7,353 nucleotides of DNA from assembly GCA_003552605.1 (NCBI GenBank), contig PUNN01000458.1, positions 1-7,353 of the forward strand, written 5' to 3'. A program made the position numbers and the translations under genes. Position 1 is the first letter of the stretch, and each line of letters starts with the position of its first letter. This document shows positions 4,837 through 7,353 of this stretch, in pieces. Source of the DNA: Phycisphaeraceae bacterium (GTDB taxonomy: Bacteria; Planctomycetota; Phycisphaerae; Phycisphaerales; Phycisphaeraceae). Under the pieces are notes generated by a model. The model saw nothing but the letters and a program-made list of their open reading frames with translations. It did not search any database and had not been told where the DNA came from.

Positions 4837-6393
4837 TCACGCCTCCAACTCGCGGTTGTCCGGGTGCTCGAGGATGCCCGTCTCACCCTCGGTGCGACCG
4901 ATGACCACGGCGGCAACCGAGTCACTGAACACGTTCACCGCGGTGCGGCACATGTCCAGGAAGCGGTCGAAGGCGAACAGGATCGGCAGGCCGAGCACGA
5001 GTGGCGCCACGATGCCCCGGGCGGCAAGTTGCTGCTCGAGGGCGGCGAGGATGACCAGGATGGCCACGAGCGAGGCTGCCGGTACGCCCGCCACGCCGAT
5101 GCTTGTCAGCAGTGCCACGACCACGATGAAGAACTGTTGATCGAACCCGAGCACGATGCCGAATGCCTGGGCGATGAAGATCGCCGCAACGCACTCATAC
5201 AGCGCGGTGCCGTCCATGTTGACCGTGGCGCCGAGCGGCAGAACGAAGCTCGATGTCTTCTTCGAAACCCCTGCATTCTCCTGCACGCACCGCAATGTCA
5301 GTGGCAGCGTGGCGGCACTGCTCGCGGTCGAGAACGCCGTCATCAGTGCCGGCGCCATGGCCTTGTAGTGCCGCCACGGGTTCACCCGGGCCACGAGCAG
5401 AAGCAGCAGCGGCATCACCAGCAGGAAGTGAACCGCCAGCGCCGCCAGGGCGGTGCCGGTGAACCACAACAGGGCGTTGACCAGTTCCGCAAACCGTCCA
5501 TCCGGCGCCAGCCGGGCGTAGTTGCTCGCCACCGTCGTGGCCAGGAGGAAGCATACGCCGATCGGCGCCAGGCGGATGATGAACTGCGTGACCGTGAAGG
5601 TGATCTCGTAGATCGCCTGCCAGAAGTTGACCATGATCCGCCTGGGTTCCTCCGCGAGCTTGCGCACGATGAGGAAACCGACGATCAGTGAGACGACAAT
5701 CAGGCCGAGCAACTGCCCCTGCGCTGCGGCCTGCACCACGTTGGGCGGAATCATCTGCCGGAATACATTGAGAAACTCGGCCCCTTCGGGAAGTTCATCC
5801 TCCTCCAGATCGAGCTGCTCGCGCATCTGCGCCTGCTCGCGCTCAAAAAGGGCCGCGCGCTCGGCGGTCAGCAGCGGTTCATCGCCGGGAACGAGCCCGG
5901 GGCTGACGATGTTGATCAGCACCAGCCCCACGAGCACGGCGATGAGGCTCGTGGCCAGGTAATAAAGCAGTGTCTTGATCCCCAGCCTCCCGAAGCCGGA
6001 GCGCCGTCCGATGCCGATGATGGCCAGCACGATCGAGCTGGTAATCAGTGGCACGACAATCATCATCAGCCCCTGCATGAACAGGTCGCCGAGCAGGTCG
6101 TAGATGAGGTAGTCCCAGCGGGCGGTGACGGTCTGCTCGGCTTCGGCGGCGATGGCGGCGGTGAGGTCGGCACCCCTCAGGCGGTCCTCCGGCTCGCGAT
6201 CGGCCTGCTCGGCGCGGACTGTATCCTCGGCTTCTTCGATGGCGGGCAGCGCCGCGGCGAATCCGAGGGCCACCCCGATCAGCAGCCCGAGCAGGATCTG
6301 CCAGTGCAATGGCCAGCGCCACACCTGGTAGGGCTGCACAGGCGGGCGCTGCTCGCGGTCAGAAGACGGTTCAGAAGGGTGCTGAGAGTCCAT
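4837..6393 (-). CDS. Dicarboxylate/amino acid:cation symporter (DAACS/SLC1, GltP-like)
   Basis: This 518-residue inner-membrane secondary transporter imports an anionic substrate with Na+ or H+. It has the full SLC1 layout: helix 1 about 31-52, the serine-rich re-entrant hairpin HP1 (FSTASSAATLPLT, 354-366), NMDGT in helix 7 (392-396), HP2 (GVAGVPAAS, 433-441) and helix 8 (DRFLDMCRTAVNV, 476-488). Asp480, Arg483, Thr484 and Asn487 have the spacing of the substrate site of glutamate/aspartate transporters, and Arg483 favours an acidic substrate. From HP1 onward it resembles the eukaryotic EAAT branch. Two polar, Glu-rich loops (about 53-93 and 169-222) are longer than in GltP or DctA. The ATG at 6393 is chosen because AAGGAG lies ten bases upstream. 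An earlier in-frame ATG at 6441 adds 16 residues without a ribosome binding site. Family is certain; glutamate/aspartate is likely but unproven. Confidence 0.95.
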   Translation of the reverse strand: MDSQHPSEPSSDREQRPPVQPYQVWRWPLHWQILLGLLIGVALGFAAALPAIEEAEDTVRAEQADREPEDRLRGADLTAAIAAEAEQTVTARWDYLIYDLLGDLFMQGLMMIVVPLITSSIVLAIIGIGRRSGFGRLGIKTLLYYLATSLIAVLVGLVLINIVSPGLVPGDEPLLTAERAALFEREQAQMREQLDLEEDELPEGAEFLNVFRQMIPPNVVQAAAQGQLLGLIVVSLIVGFLIVRKLAEEPRRIMVNFWQAIYEITFTVTQFIIRLAPIGVCFLLATTVASNYARLAPDGRFAELVNALLWFTGTALAALAVHFLLVMPLLLLLVARVNPWRHYKAMAPALMTAFSTASSAATLPLTLRCVQENAGVSKKTSSFVLPLGATVNMDGTALYECVAAIFIAQAFGIVLGFDQQFFIVVVALLTSIGVAGVPAASLVAILVILAALEQQLAARGIVAPLVLGLPILFAFDRFLDMCRTAVNVFSDSVAAVVIGRTEGETGILEHPDNRELEA

Positions 6394-6411
6394 CGACAAT
6401 CGGCTCCTTGC

Positions 6412-6432
6412 CCGGTTACCGGCTTGCACCGG
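6412..6432 (-). promoter_or_regulatory. Palindromic ACCGG repeats in the symporter leader
   Basis: CCGGTTACCGG (6412-6422) is an 11-base palindrome around a central base, and a further ACCGG follows at 6428-6432, ten bases on. It lies just upstream of the symporter's Shine-Dalgarno sequence and could be an operator. There is no further support. Confidence 0.2.
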
Positions 6433-6514
6433 CCGAGGCATCCCGAGGCGAAGATGGGCCGCCGGGCGGTTGAGTTACTGAACACATCGCATGTCGGGCG
6501 AGCATGTTACGGGA

Positions 6515-6539
6515 TCAATGCGAAAGCGCCCAGCATTGA
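6515..6539. repeat. 7-bp inverted repeat TCAATGC/GCATTGA
   Basis: There is a perfect 7-bp stem (6515-6521, 6533-6539) with an 11-base loop and no T run on either strand. It lies about 120 bases before the symporter start and 55 bases before the large rod-like structure. It may be a protein-binding palindrome or part of a structured transcript. Confidence 0.3.
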
Positions 6540-6591
6540 ACCAGCCCGTCCAGGGCAAAGGGCGCATGACACGTGCCGTGGCGGGCAACCA

Positions 6592-6745
6592 CGGGGCTGG
6601 CTGTGTCAGCGGGCTTTCCGGGGGTCTTCAGCCCGATGGCCATGCGAGGCCGCGAGGAGTTCGGGTCGTCCGGAACCCTCGGGATCGCACGGGATCGCAT
6701 GGCCATCGGCTGCGCTTCCGGGGGCGGCCGCTGACCATGCCACCC
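6592..6745 (+). ncRNA. Candidate rod-like structured RNA or long cruciform
   Basis: A nested series of inverted repeats shares one axis. From outside in these are GGG/CCC and TGGC/GCCA (6594-6601, 6739-6745), TCAGCGG/CCGCTGA (6606-6612, 6728-6734), and CAG/CTG plus a perfect 15-bp arm CCGATGGCCATGCGA (6633-6647) with 6695-6709. The apical hairpin is CGAGG-a-GTTC/GAAC-CCTCG (6653-6681). The internal segments 6613-6628 and 6713-6727 each contain TTCCGGGGG, exactly 100 bases apart. On the plus strand they can also pair, through CCGG/CCGG and several G-U pairs that would be A-C mismatches on the other strand, which favours a plus-strand RNA. The overall shape recalls rod-like regulatory RNAs such as 6S, but I see no sequence signature of 6S, SRP, tmRNA or RNase P RNA. 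No promoter or terminator is evident, so transcription is unproven. Confidence 0.3.
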
Positions 6746-6753
6746 AACCTCTC

Positions 6754-6787
6754 CGTGACGCGATGCGAGCCTGCGCCAGGTGTCACG
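6754..6787. repeat. Nested inverted repeat CGTGAC/GTCACG
   Basis: The 6-bp outer stem (6754-6759, 6782-6787) encloses a CCTG-cgc-CAGG hairpin (6770-6780). It directly follows the large rod-like structure and might be one domain of the same transcript. The sequence shows nothing more about its role. Confidence 0.28.
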
Positions 6788-6905
6788 CCTCCCAGGACCG
6801 AGCAGGTTCCACGAGGGCGAAGGCCATACCGACCGGCCCACCGGGTGAGTATCGCAGCCCGCCTTGCTTTCCATCAGATTCGAGTGTCCGTAATTCCAGT
6901 GTGCA

Positions 6906-6960
6906 TTGCCTGAGGGACTGTGCGATTGCTTGCCTGATTGCCTAATAATCGTGCAGTCTC
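6906..6960 (+). repeat. 14-pair hairpin with three TTGCCTRA repeats
   Basis: The arms 6914-6927 and 6947-6960 form 14 pairs (GACTG/CAGTC and CGATT/AATCG cores joined by tandem T-G/G-T wobbles), closing a 19-base loop. TTGCCTGA occurs at 6906-6913 and 6930-6937, and TTGCCTAA at 6938-6945. Two copies lie in the loop and one directly before the stem. The wobbles favour a plus-strand RNA. No T tract follows. It lies about 150 bases upstream of the sigma54 promoter. Confidence 0.35.
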
Positions 6961-7031
6961 CGGGTCGACGCCTACAAATCCAGCATACAAACCGCGCTGG
7001 CACACGCCGATATGCGCTCGTTTTGTGCATG

Positions 7032-7059
7032 CTTAAGTCATGAATGGCATGAAATTAAG
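7032..7059. promoter_or_regulatory. Bipartite palindrome upstream of the sigma54 promoter
   Basis: CTTAA-g-TCATG-aatgg-CATGA-aa-TTAAG gives two 5-bp symmetric arm pairs around a central five-base spacer. It is centred about 67 bases before the predicted transcription start. That is close for a classical enhancer-binding-protein site but possible. It could instead be a repressor operator. Confidence 0.33.
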
Positions 7060-7086
7060 TTGTCTCTGGGTATCTGTCCATTTTCG

Positions 7087-7102
7087 TGGCACCAATCTTG
7101 CA
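7087..7102 (+). promoter_or_regulatory. Sigma54 (RpoN) -24/-12 promoter
   Basis: TGGCACCAATCTTGCA has the -24 element TGGCAC and the -12 element TTGCA, with the GG-N10-GC spacing required by sigma54. This is near-perfect against the consensus TGGCACG-N4-TTGCW. Transcription should begin near 7112, about 66 bases before the ATG at 7179. Sigma54 promoters need an ATP-dependent enhancer-binding protein, so the downstream gene would be tightly signal-controlled. Confidence 0.7.
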
Positions 7103-7178
7103 CTTGGGACTTCCGGCTGCCCATCGTCACGGGTACGTGGCCCGGTTGGTGGGCGGGATAACTGCTGGAGGTCCTTCC

Positions 7179-7352
7179 ATGAATCGCCAGATGCAAAGTC
7201 GAATCCCGCAGCCGCGGCAGGGTGGCCGTAGCCGTGAGGGGCCGCGCCGATTTGGGGCCGGGGATGTGGGGAGATGGCAGGGGAGATCGCCGCGGGGCGG
7301 GGCGTTCGGTGTCAGGGGCAGGGGGCGAGGCGGTTGGCGATTGAACGAGTGA
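7179..7352 (+). CDS. Arg/Gly-rich 57-residue small protein (unrecognised)
   Basis: An ATG at 7179 is preceded by GGAGG with seven bases of spacing and lies downstream of a strong sigma54 promoter match. The frame gives 57 residues and ends at TGA (7350-7352). About half the residues are Arg or Gly (14 of each), with RGG at 39-41 and 50-52 and an RGRGRGG run at 46-52; only one Glu-Gly pair and one Asp interrupt the basic character. There is no hydrophobic segment or signal peptide. RG/RGG segments commonly bind RNA or G-quadruplex nucleic acid, so nucleic-acid binding is a reasonable guess. I recognise no family. The composition could also be a by-product of G-rich, non-coding DNA. A GTG at 7349-7351 overlaps the stop and may start a further gene beyond the window. 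Confidence 0.4.
   Translation: MNRQMQSRIPQPRQGGRSREGPRRFGAGDVGRWQGRSPRGGAFGVRGRGRGGWRLNE
7254..7325 (+). other. G-run cluster with G-quadruplex potential
   Basis: Eight runs of four or five G occur in 72 bases (7254, 7260, 7268, 7280, 7294, 7299, 7315, 7321), all on the coding strand of the Arg/Gly-rich ORF. Spacers of 1-12 bases allow several alternative quadruplexes in the mRNA or the plus DNA strand. The strand asymmetry is much stronger than elsewhere in the window. Confidence 0.4.
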
Positions 7353-7353
7353 C

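Larger units (their letters stand above)
6394..7086. other. Gene-free region rich in inverted repeats
   Basis: No frame on either strand in this 693-base stretch gives a protein I can recognise. The longer open frames read as arbitrary Arg/Pro/His-rich translations and lack supported starts. The stretch instead contains at least five inverted repeats, described separately, lying between the symporter start and the sigma54 promoter. It should hold the symporter promoter on the minus strand, but I cannot place one with confidence. Two GCATGT copies 13 bases apart (6489-6494, 6502-6507) lie about 100 bases before the symporter start and could be activator sites. Confidence 0.5.

Noticed and set aside
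4486..5691. 401-codon plus-strand open frame
   Set aside because: It lies antisense to the CDGSH and symporter genes, both confirmed by motifs, and its translation is His/Gln/Arg-rich and featureless.
6592..6745. Identity as 6S, SRP, tmRNA or RNase P RNA
   Set aside because: No conserved sequence blocks of these RNAs (for example the SRP GGAAGGAAGC loop or RNase P GAGGAAAGTC) are present; only the rod shape is similar to 6S.
6304..6945. 213-codon plus-strand and 171-codon minus-strand frames (minus: 6515-7030)
   Set aside because: No supported start, no recognisable domain, low-complexity translations; the DNA is better explained by inverted repeats.
6999..7015. Second sigma54-like site starting TGGCAC
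   Set aside because: There is no GC dinucleotide ten bases after the GG, so the -12 element is missing.

Overview
The window is GC-rich DNA from what looks like a Gram-negative-type bacterium. A Tad (Flp-type) pilus locus, a diaminopimelate-pathway dapB and a glutamate-transporter-like symporter with long polar loops would fit a planctomycete (Phycisphaerae-like). That placement is an inference from gene style only; there is no taxonomic marker gene here.

Region 1 (1-3194, minus strand) is a Tad pilus gene run read right to left: the cpaF/tadA ATPase, two small Flp-type prepilins, a TadV/CpaA prepilin peptidase and a TadE-like pseudopilin that runs off the left edge. The genes share strand and order and would act together. 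The peptidase cleaves the G|xxxxE leaders of both pilins and probably of the TadE-like protein, and the ATPase powers their polymerisation. The codons for the peptidase's catalytic GGGD motif form an uninterrupted run of ten G, which could act as a slippage switch.

Region 2 (3195-4500) starts with a divergent intergenic region carrying a good sigma70-type promoter and a leader hairpin for dapB. dapB (plus strand) encodes a complete dihydrodipicolinate reductase. Behind it lies a 101-nt imperfect hairpin between two convergent genes, with some resemblance to an integron attC site.

Region 3 (4501-6393, minus strand) holds a small CDGSH iron-sulfur protein and, upstream of it, a complete dicarboxylate/amino acid:cation symporter (SLC1/GltP class) with the residues expected for an acidic amino acid substrate.

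Region 4 (6394-7353) has no convincing conventional gene until 7179. It contains a dense set of inverted repeats: a ~154-nt rod-like structure with a perfect 15-bp core, a 14-pair hairpin with three TTGCCTRA copies, and a bipartite palindrome. These lead to a near-consensus sigma54 (RpoN) -24/-12 promoter at 7087-7102. Downstream, with a good ribosome binding site, is a 57-codon Arg/Gly-rich ORF whose DNA carries eight runs of four or more G in 72 nt. This right-hand end is the least explained part of the window.
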